Below, in pieces: positions 32,977-41,825 of a stretch of DNA of 64,000 nucleotides. The number at the start of each line of letters is the position of its first letter. Positions within the stretch are counted from its first letter, which is position 1. The notes below the pieces were generated by a model, which was not told where the DNA came from, made no database searches, and was given only the letters and a program-made list of their open reading frames with translations. The DNA comes from an uncultured Prevotellaceae bacterium (GTDB lineage: Bacteria; Bacteroidota; Bacteroidia; Bacteroidales; Bacteroidaceae), in assembly GCA_902776475.1 (NCBI GenBank), contig CACYQD010000005.1, forward strand, positions 1 to 64,000, read 5' to 3'. A program made the position numbers and the translations under genes.

Positions 32977-34326
32977 ATGGATATCCAACAGCTTTACCAA
33001 TTATACCAGCAGCATCCCGTCATCACCACCGACTCCCGTCAGTGTCCTGAGGGCAGTATCTTCTTCGCCCTGAAAGGCGAATCCTTCGACGGCAACCAGT
33101 TTGCTGTGAAGGCATTGGAACAAGGATGCTCCCATGCCGTGATCGACGACCCACAGGTGGCCGCAAACCAACCCGAACTGACCCGCAACGGCAGACTGAT
33201 CCTTGTCGGGAATGTCCTTCAAACCTTCAAGGACCTCGCCCGCGAGCACCGGAGGCAGTTTGACATCCCTGTCATCGGCATCACCGGCACCAACGGCAAG
33301 ACCACGACCAAGGAACTTGTCGCCGCAGTCCTCAGCGAACAGTACAACGTGCTCTATACGCAAGGCAATTTCAACAACGACGTCGGCGTGCCCAAGACCC
33401 TCTTCAGACTGGGCAAGGAGCACGAGATCGCCGTCATCGAGATGGGCGCCAGCCATCCCGGCGACATCAAGACACTTGTGGAGACCGCAGAACCCACCTG
33501 CGGACTGATCACCAACGTGGGCAAGGCCCATCTCCAGGGCTTCGGATCACTTGAGGGCGTGCTGAAGACCAAAGGCGAACTGTATGATTTCCTGGCTCAG
33601 GAAGAAGGACGGGTGATCTTCATCAATGCCAACAACGAACTGCTGGTCAGCATCCTGCCCGACAATGCCTGGGTGACACCCTACAGCAGCAATCCCGATG
33701 ACACGGAAGGCTGCGTGTGCGGCGAGGTCATCTCCTGCGCCCCCTTCCTGAAATTCCGCTGGCGCGAGTCCGACATCGACCTGGAGGAGCGGGGAGCCGC
33801 CGTCGAGTGGCATGAGGTACAGACACAACTCATCGGGGCCTACAACATGGACAATGCCCTGGCCGCCATCACCGTGGGACTGCATTTCGCCGTGTCGCCC
33901 GAGAAGATCTGCCATGCGCTGGAAAACTATGCACCGAGCAACAACCGCTCACAACTCACCGAGACATCCCACAACCACCTCGTCGTCGATGCCTACAATG
34001 CCAACCCCACCTCGATGGAAGCGGCTATTCAGAATTTCAGAATGATGGAAGTGGGGCCAAAGATGGCCATTATCGGAGAGATGCGCGAACTGGGTGAGAG
34101 CAGCCGGGAAGAGCACATCAACGTTGTCGCTCAACTTTCAGCATCCCAACTCGAACAGGTTTGGCTCGTAGGTGAAGAATTTGCCTCCATCGAATGCGGC
34201 TTCCGCAAGTTCCATGATGTGGAGGAGGTCAAAGAGGCCATATCCAACTGTCTCCCAGAGGGTTACTACATTCTCATCAAAGGCAGCAACGGCAACCGCC
34301 TGTTTGAATTGCCTGCACTTTTATGA
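32977..34326 (+). CDS. murF: UDP-N-acetylmuramoyl-tripeptide--D-alanyl-D-alanine ligase
   Basis: Adds D-Ala-D-Ala to the UDP-MurNAc-tripeptide in the cytosol. 449 residues: an N-terminal substrate domain (TTDSRQCPEGSIFFALKG), the ATP loop GITGTNGKTTTKEL, NFNNDVGVPKTLF, the EMGASHPGDI block, TNVGKAHLQGFGS and the C-terminal VVDAYNANPTSMEAAI. It uses the product of ddl, which is elsewhere in this window. Confidence 0.97.
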   Translation: MDIQQLYQLYQQHPVITTDSRQCPEGSIFFALKGESFDGNQFAVKALEQGCSHAVIDDPQVAANQPELTRNGRLILVGNVLQTFKDLAREHRRQFDIPVIGITGTNGKTTTKELVAAVLSEQYNVLYTQGNFNNDVGVPKTLFRLGKEHEIAVIEMGASHPGDIKTLVETAEPTCGLITNVGKAHLQGFGSLEGVLKTKGELYDFLAQEEGRVIFINANNELLVSILPDNAWVTPYSSNPDDTEGCVCGEVISCAPFLKFRWRESDIDLEERGAAVEWHEVQTQLIGAYNMDNALAAITVGLHFAVSPEKICHALENYAPSNNRSQLTETSHNHLVVDAYNANPTSMEAAIQNFRMMEVGPKMAIIGEMRELGESSREEHINVVAQLSASQLEQVWLVGEEFASIECGFRKFHDVEEVKEAISNCLPEGYYILIKGSNGNRLFELPALL

Positions 34327-34388
34327 CCCTTTGACAACCCTGTCATGGGCCCTCATTGCGGATGAAAGCAAAGAAAAACGGAGAAAAA

Positions 34389-34420
34389 TTTGTCTGTATG
34401 ACAAAAAACATCTATCTTTG
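34389..34420 (+). promoter_or_regulatory. tRNA-Pro promoter
   Basis: TTTG (34389-34392), 20 bases, TATCTTTG (34413-34420): a full consensus promoter ending 11 bases before the tRNA. Confidence 0.8.
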
Positions 34421-34431
34421 CACCGCAAAAT

Positions 34432-34504
34432 CGGGATGTAGCGCAGTTGGTAGCGCACTACGTTCGGGACGTAGGGGTCGGGCGTTCGAGTCGCCTCATC
34501 CCGA
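34432..34504 (+). tRNA. tRNA-Pro (anticodon CGG)
   Basis: A complete cloverleaf: acceptor CGGGATG/CATCCCG, D arm GCGC/GCGC, anticodon stem CTACG/CGTAG with loop TTCGGGA (anticodon CGG), and T arm GGGCG-TTCGAGT-CGCCT. The discriminator base is A; CCA is not encoded. Its 3' end is repeated at 34573-34589. Confidence 0.95.
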
Positions 34505-34516
34505 CTGGGAAAAAAA

Positions 34517-34541
34517 CCGCTGAGTAATCGGCGGCTTTTTT
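34517..34541 (+). terminator. Terminator after tRNA-Pro
   Basis: CCGCTGA (34517-34523) pairs with TCGGCGG (34528-34534) with one G-T pair, followed by a C and six T. Confidence 0.75.
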
Positions 34542-34572
34542 GTTTTATGGCTAGTAGGGTTCTGAGCCAAAG

Positions 34573-34589
34573 GTCGCCTCATCCCGACT
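34573..34589 (+). repeat. Duplicated tRNA-Pro 3' end (att-like)
   Basis: GTCGCCTCATCCCGACT repeats bases 34490-34506 of the tRNA exactly. Duplications of a tRNA 3' end are left by tyrosine integrases; with the integrase relic at 34731 this looks like an attachment-site scar. Confidence 0.8.
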
Positions 34590-34640
34590 TTTTAAAGGCT
34601 AAGTATCTGTTACGGATGCTTAGCCTTTTGTTAGGAGTAT
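34590..34640. terminator. Hairpin beside the att-like repeat
   Basis: AAGGCTAAG and CTTAGCCTT pair over a loop of about 15 bases, with T or A runs on both sides, so it could act in either direction. Confidence 0.55.
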
Positions 34641-34730
34641 CTTGCACAACCATTTGCACAACGAAAACACTGTTTTTGGGACAAATGTATGTTTTTAGTC
34701 CCAGTCTATGATGACCGATTGTTCCAATAC

Positions 34731-34808
34731 TTATTCCAACATATCGACCATGCTTTTCATCATCTCGTCATCGATGGTACGATAGCGTGCAAATGCTTTT
34801 GATATTGC
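34731..34808 (-). pseudogene. Decayed tyrosine integrase C-terminus
   Basis: The minus strand reads AISKAFARYRTIDDEMM followed by KSMVDMLE and a stop. This resembles the C-terminal tail of Bacteroidetes tyrosine recombinases. An in-frame stop precedes it directly, and the frame further upstream is also broken, so only about 25 codons remain. Its position after a tRNA with a duplicated 3' end supports an integrase origin. Confidence 0.6.
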
Positions 34809-35049
34809 TCAGACGAAGTTCCAATATCATTTTAACTGCAATTTTTGTAATTCTTTTGCAAATATAGACAATAAATCGCAAATAGAATGCGATTTGTGGG
34901 ATTTTATCATTTCCGACATTAAAATATCCAAAAGTAGGGGCAAAAATTATAAGAAAATATCCAAAATACTACCCAAAACCAAAAATCGGGGCGAAATTAG
35001 AGGCTTTTTCACCAAAAATCGGGTCATATTGAAGGATGCTGAGCCTCAC
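34809..35049. other. AT-rich gap after the integrase relic
   Basis: No gene seen. Contains two AAAAATCGGG words near 34980 and 35020 and repeated AAAATATCCAAAA stretches. Probably remains of the lost element and the 3' region of the glycerate kinase gene. Confidence 0.4.
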
Positions 35050-36135
35050 CTACGTCGAAGCCGGGTATGGTGCAGAGAAGCCCTTTTCGCCTATCCTGCG
35101 GATGGTATTTCTGATGTTTTCCTGTGCCACCTCTTTTCGGAGAGCCTCTTCGAGGGAGAGGCCTTCGGGATTGATGCATTCCACACAGGCGAAACCAGCC
35201 TGGAGGAGACAATCCCGGTCATCAATCCGGCCTGCGATGAGACAGACGGGGATATCGCCAGCCTGTTCCAAGATGCCCATCGGTAGTTTGCCCATCAATG
35301 TCTGCCTGTCGGCAGCACCCTCACCCGTAATGATGAGGCTGGCACCGCGGATGACATCCTCGAAACGGATGGTTTCGAGCAGCAACTTGATACCAGACCT
35401 GCAGTCAGCGTCAAGATATTGCAGAAAGGCATAGCCAAGGCCGCCTGCCGCACCGGCGCCTTCCATTTCAGAACGGTCAAAACCGAAATGACGGGCCGAA
35501 GTGTCGGCAAACAAGCGTGCCCTCCTGTCCAGTTGGATGACCATTTCATCTGTCGCACCCTTTTGCGGTGCGAAGACATGGGCAGCGCCGTTTTCACCAC
35601 ACAAGGGATTTTTCACATCGGAAGCGATGGTGAAATGCACCTTTTTCAAAACCGTTATGTCATCCCATTTCCCGTGGTTGGCAAAAGCATCCATGAGCGC
35701 TTTCAACATCCCTATTCCAGCATCGCTGGTGGCGCTGCCGCCCAAACCGACAATGATGTCCTCCGCACCCTTTCGGACAGCGTCAGCCACCATCTGACCT
35801 GTTCCATAAGTTGTGGCGACCATCGGGTTGCGCTCATCCTTTGTCAACAGAGTCAGGCCAGAGGCTTGAGCTATCTCGATCACCGCCAGGCGGTCCTTGA
35901 GCAGGTATTTCGCCTTGACAGGACGCATGAGCGGGTCTTTCACCCACAGTTCAATGAGTTGGCCGCCGACACCGGCGTGGAATGCATCCAAAAAGCCCTC
36001 CCCGCCATCACTGACAGGCACCTGTATGACCTCAGCACCATCGCAGACGCTTCTGATGCCATCAGCCACGACTTGGTTTGCCTCAATGGAAGTCAGGCAT
36101 CCCTTGAAAGAATCAACAGCCGCTATTACTTTCAT
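35050..36135 (-). CDS. glxK: Glycerate kinase, GlxK family
   Basis: Phosphorylates glycerate using ATP. The ATG at 36135 starts MKVIAAVDSFKGCLTSIEAN, the exact family N-terminus; the longer frame upstream runs into a terminator hairpin. VPVSDGGEGFLDAF, GLGGSATSDAGIGML, EGAGAAGGLGYAFL and ITGEGAADRQTLMGKLP are conserved. 361 residues. Confidence 0.94.
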   Translation of the reverse strand: MKVIAAVDSFKGCLTSIEANQVVADGIRSVCDGAEVIQVPVSDGGEGFLDAFHAGVGGQLIELWVKDPLMRPVKAKYLLKDRLAVIEIAQASGLTLLTKDERNPMVATTYGTGQMVADAVRKGAEDIIVGLGGSATSDAGIGMLKALMDAFANHGKWDDITVLKKVHFTIASDVKNPLCGENGAAHVFAPQKGATDEMVIQLDRRARLFADTSARHFGFDRSEMEGAGAAGGLGYAFLQYLDADCRSGIKLLLETIRFEDVIRGASLIITGEGAADRQTLMGKLPMGILEQAGDIPVCLIAGRIDDRDCLLQAGFACVECINPEGLSLEEALRKEVAQENIRNTIRRIGEKGFSAPYPAST

Positions 36136-36175
36136 CCCTTGTCTCCTTTCCTTGACAGACTTGTTCCCTTTCCGA

Positions 36176-36223
36176 TCAAAAAACCCTTCGGGCCGCACGG
36201 AAAGGCTGTACCGGCCCGAAGGG
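36176..36223 (-). terminator. Terminator after the aldose epimerase-like gene
   Basis: A perfect 12-bp stem, CCCTTCGGGCCG (36184-36195) with CGGCCCGAAGGG (36212-36223), followed by six T on the minus strand. It separates the epimerase-like gene from glxK. Confidence 0.9.
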
Positions 36224-36233
36224 AAGATTGGGT

Positions 36234-37106
36234 TTACTCACCGATGGTGATGACGTACTCACTCATGAACGAGGCGCCTGGCATCAGATGGTTGATGACG
36301 GGCTTGTCCTTGAACTCACCCTGGTAGCCGCGGGGGTCTCCCACACCATACCATGGTTCCAGGCAGACGAAGGGAGCGTTTTTCTGATAGGGGCTCCAGA
36401 AAGCGATGATAGGACACTTATAGCTCAGTTTCACAGCCACGCTGCCGTCGGGATTAAGCAGTTCGACGCAGCCCGTCTGGCTTTTGTGCAACTTCACCGA
36501 GTCGTGGGCGAAGAACTCATCGTCAAAGCAGATCAGGCCGTCCTGAGAAGCGATTTCGATCTCCTCCATCTCCACCGAACCGTCGATATGGCTTTTCAAG
36601 CCCTTCAGTGCCCCCCTGTTGTCAACACGGAGCACTCCTTTCAGCGGTTGTCCGGCCTCGCAGCCCGGCGCATTGAAAGCAGGGTGGCCACCAATCTGGA
36701 AGTGCATCTCTTTCTTGCCCGTATTCTCCACGTGCCAGACGACATGGATTTTGTTGCCTTCGAGCCTATAGCTCACGGCGAGGTTGAAGGGGAAGGGGAA
36801 CACCTTCAGCGTATCCTCATTCTCATGGAGGGCGAAGACCACCTTGTTGTCAGACTGAGCCACGAGGGTGAACTCCGTATCCCGGGCGAAGCCGTGACGA
36901 GGAAGGTGATATTCCTGTCCTTCGACGGTATAGGTGTCGTTTTCCACGCTGCACACGATGGGGAAAAGGATGGGCGAATGACGTGGCCAATACTGCGGAT
37001 CGGCCTGCCAAAGATACTCACGCCCGTCGCTGTCGATAATACTCTGGAGTTCGGCTCCCATTTCTGCGACCTTGATGGTCAGTTGTTCATTTTTCAGTTC
37101 AATCAT
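36234..37106 (-). CDS. Aldose 1-epimerase family protein (LacX-like)
   Basis: A 290-residue galactose mutarotase-fold protein. LPRHGFARDTEF and IGGHPAFNAP hold the His residues and LEPWYG the region of the catalytic Glu. No signal peptide, so cytosolic. The LacX-like branch acts on unknown sugars or sugar phosphates. It lies 44 bases downstream of the GH30 gene and is probably in its transcript. Confidence 0.88.
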   Translation of the reverse strand: MIELKNEQLTIKVAEMGAELQSIIDSDGREYLWQADPQYWPRHSPILFPIVCSVENDTYTVEGQEYHLPRHGFARDTEFTLVAQSDNKVVFALHENEDTLKVFPFPFNLAVSYRLEGNKIHVVWHVENTGKKEMHFQIGGHPAFNAPGCEAGQPLKGVLRVDNRGALKGLKSHIDGSVEMEEIEIASQDGLICFDDEFFAHDSVKLHKSQTGCVELLNPDGSVAVKLSYKCPIIAFWSPYQKNAPFVCLEPWYGVGDPRGYQGEFKDKPVINHLMPGASFMSEYVITIGE

Positions 37107-37150
37107 AACGATGTCTGTTTTTCATCTGTGAATAAAAATAGTTTGTTTTG

Positions 37151-39703
37151 TTATTGGATCAGGGCCTTGCGGACCTTGCCATTCGATGAGCGGATGATGA
37201 CGATGCCCCTGCTGTTGGCAGCATTGTCTATCCTGCGGCCCTGCAGGTCATAGCAGGTTTCGGAAGAGCCGGAGGCGTCATACAGCGGTGCACCCACGCC
37301 CATGCCCGTCATGTCGAAGGCGATGAAATCCTCCTGGGAGGCGGAAGTGGCATAGACATCAAAAGGCTGCAATGTGGCCGCCTCACTGAGACGGACGAGT
37401 CCCCACTGGCCGTCGCGCTGTCCAAGGACATAGTCGCCCTTGTAGAGAGGGCATTGGATATAACTGCCCCTCATGGACGCATCCAAGGCACTGGTGTTGA
37501 AGGCCACCTCACATCCGCTGCCCGTGAAGGTCACGTCGCCGTTGGCCTCAATCACCACGGGGGTGTGTGCCGGAATGGAGCGCATCTGCTGCAGGGCCAG
37601 GTCCTCGCCGAGGGTATAAGCCTTGGCACCCTCTGGGATGGTGGCATTGAAAGGCAGCATCAGCAAGCGGAGGCCCTCCACATGACAGGAGAACGCCACC
37701 TGGTCGGCCATGAAGTTGCGTGCCGGACGGAAATCGCCGCCATCAGCAGACAAGCGCAACTGTCCGCAGGCGCCATCCTTCACGATGTTGGCATCCGCCA
37801 CTGACGCGTCAGCACCAGTATAGTACACCCTGTTGCTGCCCGTATTCCAAGGCAGAGACGAAGGCAGTTGGGTGACCCCCGTGAGGTCGATGCTCGTGCA
37901 GGCGCCATCCTCCGTGAAATCGAGCAAATAGCCGTCGTCGGCTACGAATTCACCCTGAAGGGCCGCCGCATAGTTGGTGCCCAGATAGACATCGCCGAAA
38001 GTGACGGTGAGCACCGACGACCAGTTGCCGTTGGTCAGGCTGATGAGTCCCCGGCAACCATCGGTGAGCGTTGCGGGAGAGAGGTCGAACACGATGTTGA
38101 AATTCTGCCTGCGGCTCCAGTCCACTTCACCGTAGTTATGAGAGGCCACCTGCCCCTTGCCATTGATGTAGTACAACGTGTTGTTCGAGGAGGTGTAGTT
38201 CAATGTCGAGGATACCTGTTTCACCTCCAGGACCAGTTGCGAGAAACGGTCGGAGAGTGCCAGGTAGCCGTTGGAGTTGTCGGTGCGGGCAGAGATGAGC
38301 GGATTGTTGTGGTCAAAGGTCTTGGTCTTGCCGCTCAGCTTATACGAAGTACCGAAGTTGCTGCGCGTGGGCGTCATGTCATCGATGCGGTCGAAGCGCG
38401 AGACGCTGGCGGTCATGTCAGAATGCTGGCGGTCGCGGGAGCGGACGAAGAGCACCGTGGCCACGCTCTGTGGGGCGATGTTCACCTTGGGACGGCACGT
38501 CTCATCAGTCATCGCGATTGACTCCTCTGCGAAGTTCTTCGTCCGGGTGGTCGTGCAGACCTTGCCCGACACGGTATAGAAAGGCAGGTCGAACGTCACG
38601 TTGAAAGCCTCCTTGCTCTCATTGGCCACGACCACCACTGCGGTGTCGCCCGACTGCGAGAGATAGGCGGAGCCTTCGATGGAGGATCCGGAGAAAGTGG
38701 CGTCGATGCGTGTCATGCCCTTGATGAAGCGGGCGAAATGCGCCATGACATAGCCCCGCTTGGTGACCACGCTGCTGCTGGTGCCACACTGTCCATCGCC
38801 CAGCATCGCATAGTAGCGCTTGGCAGCATAGTGAATCCAGGCGTTGAAGTCGCCCAGCATACAGGTGTTGATGGCCCGGAAGAAATTGAACACATCCTTC
38901 TCGTAATCGAAATTGCGGTTGGAGGGGGAATTCTCGTTCCAGTTGATGAGATACTCCGTCATCCACAGTTCCTTGCCCTTCTCAGCCAGTTTTTTGTATC
39001 CCGACTGTATACCGCCGTACTGGTGACCGCCGTAGATGTCGAAAGCAGGCAGCACGTCATCCTTCTTCAACTCGTTCACGTAGCCGTCGCTCACACCGAT
39101 GGTCTCCGGAGTCATCACCTTGCAACTGATCGACTGTCCGTAGGTCCTCACAAACTCCGCCATCTCCTGTGCCGACCAGAGGCATCCCGCATACTCCGCG
39201 GGCCAATCCGGCTCGTTCTGAATGGAAATGGCATCCAGTTCCACCCCATTCTGGCGGAGATACTGCACATAGTCCTCCAGATACTGCGCATAATCGGGCC
39301 AGTTCTCGCGCTTCAGCTTGCCCGTGGTGCCGTCGCTGTTCTTGCCGTTGATGGTGCCGTTGGTCTTCCACTCCGCCGGTTGTCCCCAGGGAGAGGCGAA
39401 GACGATCAGTCCCAACTGCTTGGCCGTCTTGGCCGTCTGCAGAGACTGGCTCCAGGCGTTTCTGCCGATGGGGATGTAGAGGCGCATGATGTTGCAGCCC
39501 ACCGTACTGCCTGAGCCCCAGACCTTCTTGATGTCAGACGTTGACATGTGGTTGTAGCCAAACTGCGGAGAGCAGACGAAACCTCCAAAGCCCGTGATGT
39601 TCTGATGCCGCACGGTGGCATCGAGCCGCACGGTCTGCGCGGAAGCCTCTCCACACAGCAACTGTGTGGAGATCAGAAAAAGAGCAATGAAAAGTTGTTT
39701 CAT
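37151..39703 (-). CDS. Secreted GH30 family glycoside hydrolase, multidomain
   Basis: 850 residues. A signal peptide ends near EASAQ (about 23). The catalytic (beta/alpha)8 barrel contains the acid/base Glu164 (SIQNEPDWPAEY) and the nucleophile Glu250 (ELWMTEYLIN), a pattern like GH30 xylanases of subfamily 8. Residues 350-430 form the side beta domain. The remaining 400 residues hold beta-rich domains and end in YDLQGRRIDN...RKALIQ, a short T9SS-style tail, so export by the PorU/PorV system is plausible. Substrate (xylan) is inferred. Confidence 0.85.
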   Translation of the reverse strand: MKQLFIALFLISTQLLCGEASAQTVRLDATVRHQNITGFGGFVCSPQFGYNHMSTSDIKKVWGSGSTVGCNIMRLYIPIGRNAWSQSLQTAKTAKQLGLIVFASPWGQPAEWKTNGTINGKNSDGTTGKLKRENWPDYAQYLEDYVQYLRQNGVELDAISIQNEPDWPAEYAGCLWSAQEMAEFVRTYGQSISCKVMTPETIGVSDGYVNELKKDDVLPAFDIYGGHQYGGIQSGYKKLAEKGKELWMTEYLINWNENSPSNRNFDYEKDVFNFFRAINTCMLGDFNAWIHYAAKRYYAMLGDGQCGTSSSVVTKRGYVMAHFARFIKGMTRIDATFSGSSIEGSAYLSQSGDTAVVVVANESKEAFNVTFDLPFYTVSGKVCTTTRTKNFAEESIAMTDETCRPKVNIAPQSVATVLFVRSRDRQHSDMTASVSRFDRIDDMTPTRSNFGTSYKLSGKTKTFDHNNPLISARTDNSNGYLALSDRFSQLVLEVKQVSSTLNYTSSNNTLYYINGKGQVASHNYGEVDWSRRQNFNIVFDLSPATLTDGCRGLISLTNGNWSSVLTVTFGDVYLGTNYAAALQGEFVADDGYLLDFTEDGACTSIDLTGVTQLPSSLPWNTGSNRVYYTGADASVADANIVKDGACGQLRLSADGGDFRPARNFMADQVAFSCHVEGLRLLMLPFNATIPEGAKAYTLGEDLALQQMRSIPAHTPVVIEANGDVTFTGSGCEVAFNTSALDASMRGSYIQCPLYKGDYVLGQRDGQWGLVRLSEAATLQPFDVYATSASQEDFIAFDMTGMGVGAPLYDASGSSETCYDLQGRRIDNAANSRGIVIIRSSNGKVRKALIQ

Positions 39704-39723
39704 GATGATTTGTTTTGATTCTG

Positions 39724-39731
39724 CAAAAATA
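39724..39731 (-). promoter_or_regulatory. GH30 promoter -7 element
   Basis: TATTTTTG on the minus strand, about 20 bases before the ATG at 39703, so the leader would be very short. Confidence 0.55.
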
Positions 39732-39840
39732 CCATTTTCTTTTCCTCAAAGCATAAAAAAACAAAAAAAAGTGGGGCTTTTTTTGAATTTTTTCTGGTTT
39801 GTAACTATATATATGTATGAACGATTCAAAACGAGGAAAA

Positions 39841-41505
39841 ATGGAAAAGAAGACTACAACGAGAAAAAACACCCAGAAGGAACAAACACTCACACTGCTG
39901 CAAGCCATCGAGCGCGTGGTGGAACTGTCGAAGGACTCGAAGATGAGCGCCATCTTCATGCGCAAGGCCAAGCAGGAGATCTCTTTTCTCGCCAACAGCT
40001 ACGGCATCACCGAGCGCCAGGCCGTGCTCTTCTGCATCTGCATGGAGAGAGGGCCACACCGCGTGGACTACGACGACCTGGCCTCATATCTCGATATCAA
40101 CAAGATCAGCGCGCTCGCATTTGCCTCCGACATCGACGCCCTGGTGCGCCGCCGCCTGCTCCGCTTCCGCGACGTGAAGGACGAGGACGACTTCGACGTT
40201 CCCACCGCCGTCATCCGCTGCCTGAAGCACAACGAGGTGTATGAACTCCCCCAGCGCACGGGCCTCGACTGCGCCGGCATGTTTGAGTTGCTCAACCTGT
40301 GGTTTGAGGACCTCAGCGACGATGCCATCTCAGCCCAGGAACTGAGTGAGGAACTGCAGACGCTCTACAACGACAATCCCCAAGTGGGCTTCGTGCGCCA
40401 TCTCAAGGAATACCACCTCGGCGAGGAAAACATGCTGCTGGTGACCCTGTTCTGTCATCTGCTCATCAACCGCGACGATGACGACATCCGCTTCAGCCAG
40501 TTGGAGGACGCCTTCGACAGCGACAGGACGTTTTTCAATGCCAAGGCCGAACTGCGAAGCGGCGAGCACTGGCTGATGAGACGCAACATCATCGAGCACC
40601 GCTGTGAGGACGGCATTGCCGACAGCACCCGTTACAAACTAACGGAAGATGCCAAGAGGGCGCTCCTGAGCGAACTGAGAATCACCACGACGGAAGAGAA
40701 AATCGCCGATGTGGTGGAGACCGGCCAACTGACGGAGAAAAAGCTCTTCTTCTCAGAAAGTATCGGCCGGCAGGTGAGCGAGCTGAACTCCTTCCTGCAG
40801 CCAGATAACTTCAAGAAGGTGCAGCAGCGCATGAGAGACAAGGGGTTCCGCAACGGTTTCGCCTGCCTGTTCTACGGCGGTCCCGGCACGGGAAAGACGG
40901 AGACGGTGTATCAGCTGGCCCGCGAGACCGGCCGCAACATCATGGTGGTCGATGTGCCCCAGATCAAGAGCAAGTGGGTGGGTGAATCGGAGAAAAACAT
41001 CAAGGCACTCTTCGACCGCTACCGCGAGTTGGTGAAGACCGCCAAGCAGACCCCCATCCTGCTTTTCAACGAGGCCGACGCCATCATCGGCATCCGCAAG
41101 AACGGAGCTCAGAGTGCCGTCGATAAGATGGAGAACTCCATCCAAAACATCATCCTGCAGGAGATGGAGACCCTCGACGGCATCATGCTCGCCACCACCA
41201 ACCTGGAGCAGAACCTCGACAAGGCCTTTGAGCGCCGCTTCCTCTACAAAATCAAGTTTGAGAAACCCGACGCCTCCGTCCGTCGCCAGATCTGGATGCA
41301 GATGATCCCCGAACTCACGGAAGAAGAAGCCACCATCCTGTCGGACGCCTTCGATTTCAGCGGCGGACAGATTGAGAACATCGCCCGCAAGAACACCATC
41401 AACAGCATCCTTCATGGTGAATCCACCCACCAGCTCACCACGCTGCAAGACTATTGCCGGGCTGAGAAACTCGATGCTCAAACCGACAGGAAAATCGGAT
41501 TCTGA
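39841..41505 (+). CDS. Stand-alone AAA ATPase with N-terminal helical/winged-helix region
   Basis: 554 residues from 39841, where GAGGAAAA precedes the ATG; an ATG eight codons earlier (39817) is possible. Residue numbers count from that earlier ATG. The first 330 residues are helical with winged-helix-like parts. The AAA domain has Walker A GGPGTGKT (354-361), Walker B ILLFNEAD (414-421, Asn where Asp is usual), sensor 1 ATTN (459-462) and arginines in FERRFLYKI. It resembles AAA proteins found alone in gut and environmental bacteria. No protease or nuclease domain is visible and no partner gene is adjacent, so its job is unknown. Confidence 0.88.
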   Translation: MEKKTTTRKNTQKEQTLTLLQAIERVVELSKDSKMSAIFMRKAKQEISFLANSYGITERQAVLFCICMERGPHRVDYDDLASYLDINKISALAFASDIDALVRRRLLRFRDVKDEDDFDVPTAVIRCLKHNEVYELPQRTGLDCAGMFELLNLWFEDLSDDAISAQELSEELQTLYNDNPQVGFVRHLKEYHLGEENMLLVTLFCHLLINRDDDDIRFSQLEDAFDSDRTFFNAKAELRSGEHWLMRRNIIEHRCEDGIADSTRYKLTEDAKRALLSELRITTTEEKIADVVETGQLTEKKLFFSESIGRQVSELNSFLQPDNFKKVQQRMRDKGFRNGFACLFYGGPGTGKTETVYQLARETGRNIMVVDVPQIKSKWVGESEKNIKALFDRYRELVKTAKQTPILLFNEADAIIGIRKNGAQSAVDKMENSIQNIILQEMETLDGIMLATTNLEQNLDKAFERRFLYKIKFEKPDASVRRQIWMQMIPELTEEEATILSDAFDFSGGQIENIARKNTINSILHGESTHQLTTLQDYCRAEKLDAQTDRKIGF

Positions 41506-41591
41506 CCAGGAGATGACCAGCAATTAAGGCTTATCCTTGTAGATACCGGTTCACATTCTGATTTATTTTAGAGGATTCTATTTTCGACGAG

Positions 41592-41635
41592 AAATCAGCC
41601 ATTTCCAGAAAAAATCTTGAAAATGGCTGATTTTC
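41592..41635 (+). terminator. Terminator after the AAA ATPase gene
   Basis: A perfect 13-bp stem, AAATCAGCCATTT (41592-41604) with AAATGGCTGATTT (41621-41633), running into TTTTC. Confidence 0.75.
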
Positions 41636-41656
41636 TGCTTTAGCTCCCTATCACCA

Positions 41657-41788
41657 CTATCCTCTGCCTGTCTCCAACCACAATTGGAAGAAACGGTCGT
41701 AGATGCAGTAAACATTGTCGTTCCTGGTGATGATATCCTTTTCCAAAAGTCCTTTGACGGCAGAAACCACGGAACTGAGTGAAGAAAA
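41657..41788 (-). pseudogene. C-terminal relic of a Bacteroidetes ATP-binding protein
   Basis: The minus strand reads 43 residues ending SAVKGLLEKDIITRNDNVYC, then IYDRFFQLWLETGRG and a stop. This is like the C-terminal winged helix of the large ATP-binding protein family of Bacteroidetes and archaea (PF01637 type). It begins at an in-frame stop inside an 11-bp inverted repeat (41783-41825), so all of the ATPase domain has been lost. Confidence 0.6.
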
Positions 41789-41825
41789 TTATCAAAAAAT
41801 AATTATCAAAAAATGATAATTTTCT
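41783..41825. repeat. AT-rich inverted repeat at the relic border
   Basis: AGAAAATTATC (41783-41793) and GATAATTTTCT (41815-41825) are perfect 11-bp arms over a loop that contains AATTATCAAAAAAT, a further copy of the same words. The ATPase relic breaks off at this point. Confidence 0.65.

Noticed and set aside
34894-35286. 130-codon plus-strand frame
   Set aside because: Mostly overlaps the glycerate kinase gene in antisense and has no start context or family features.
36136-36198. Longer N-terminus for glycerate kinase
   Set aside because: The extra 21 codons reach the terminator of the upstream gene, and the family N-terminus starts at the later Met.
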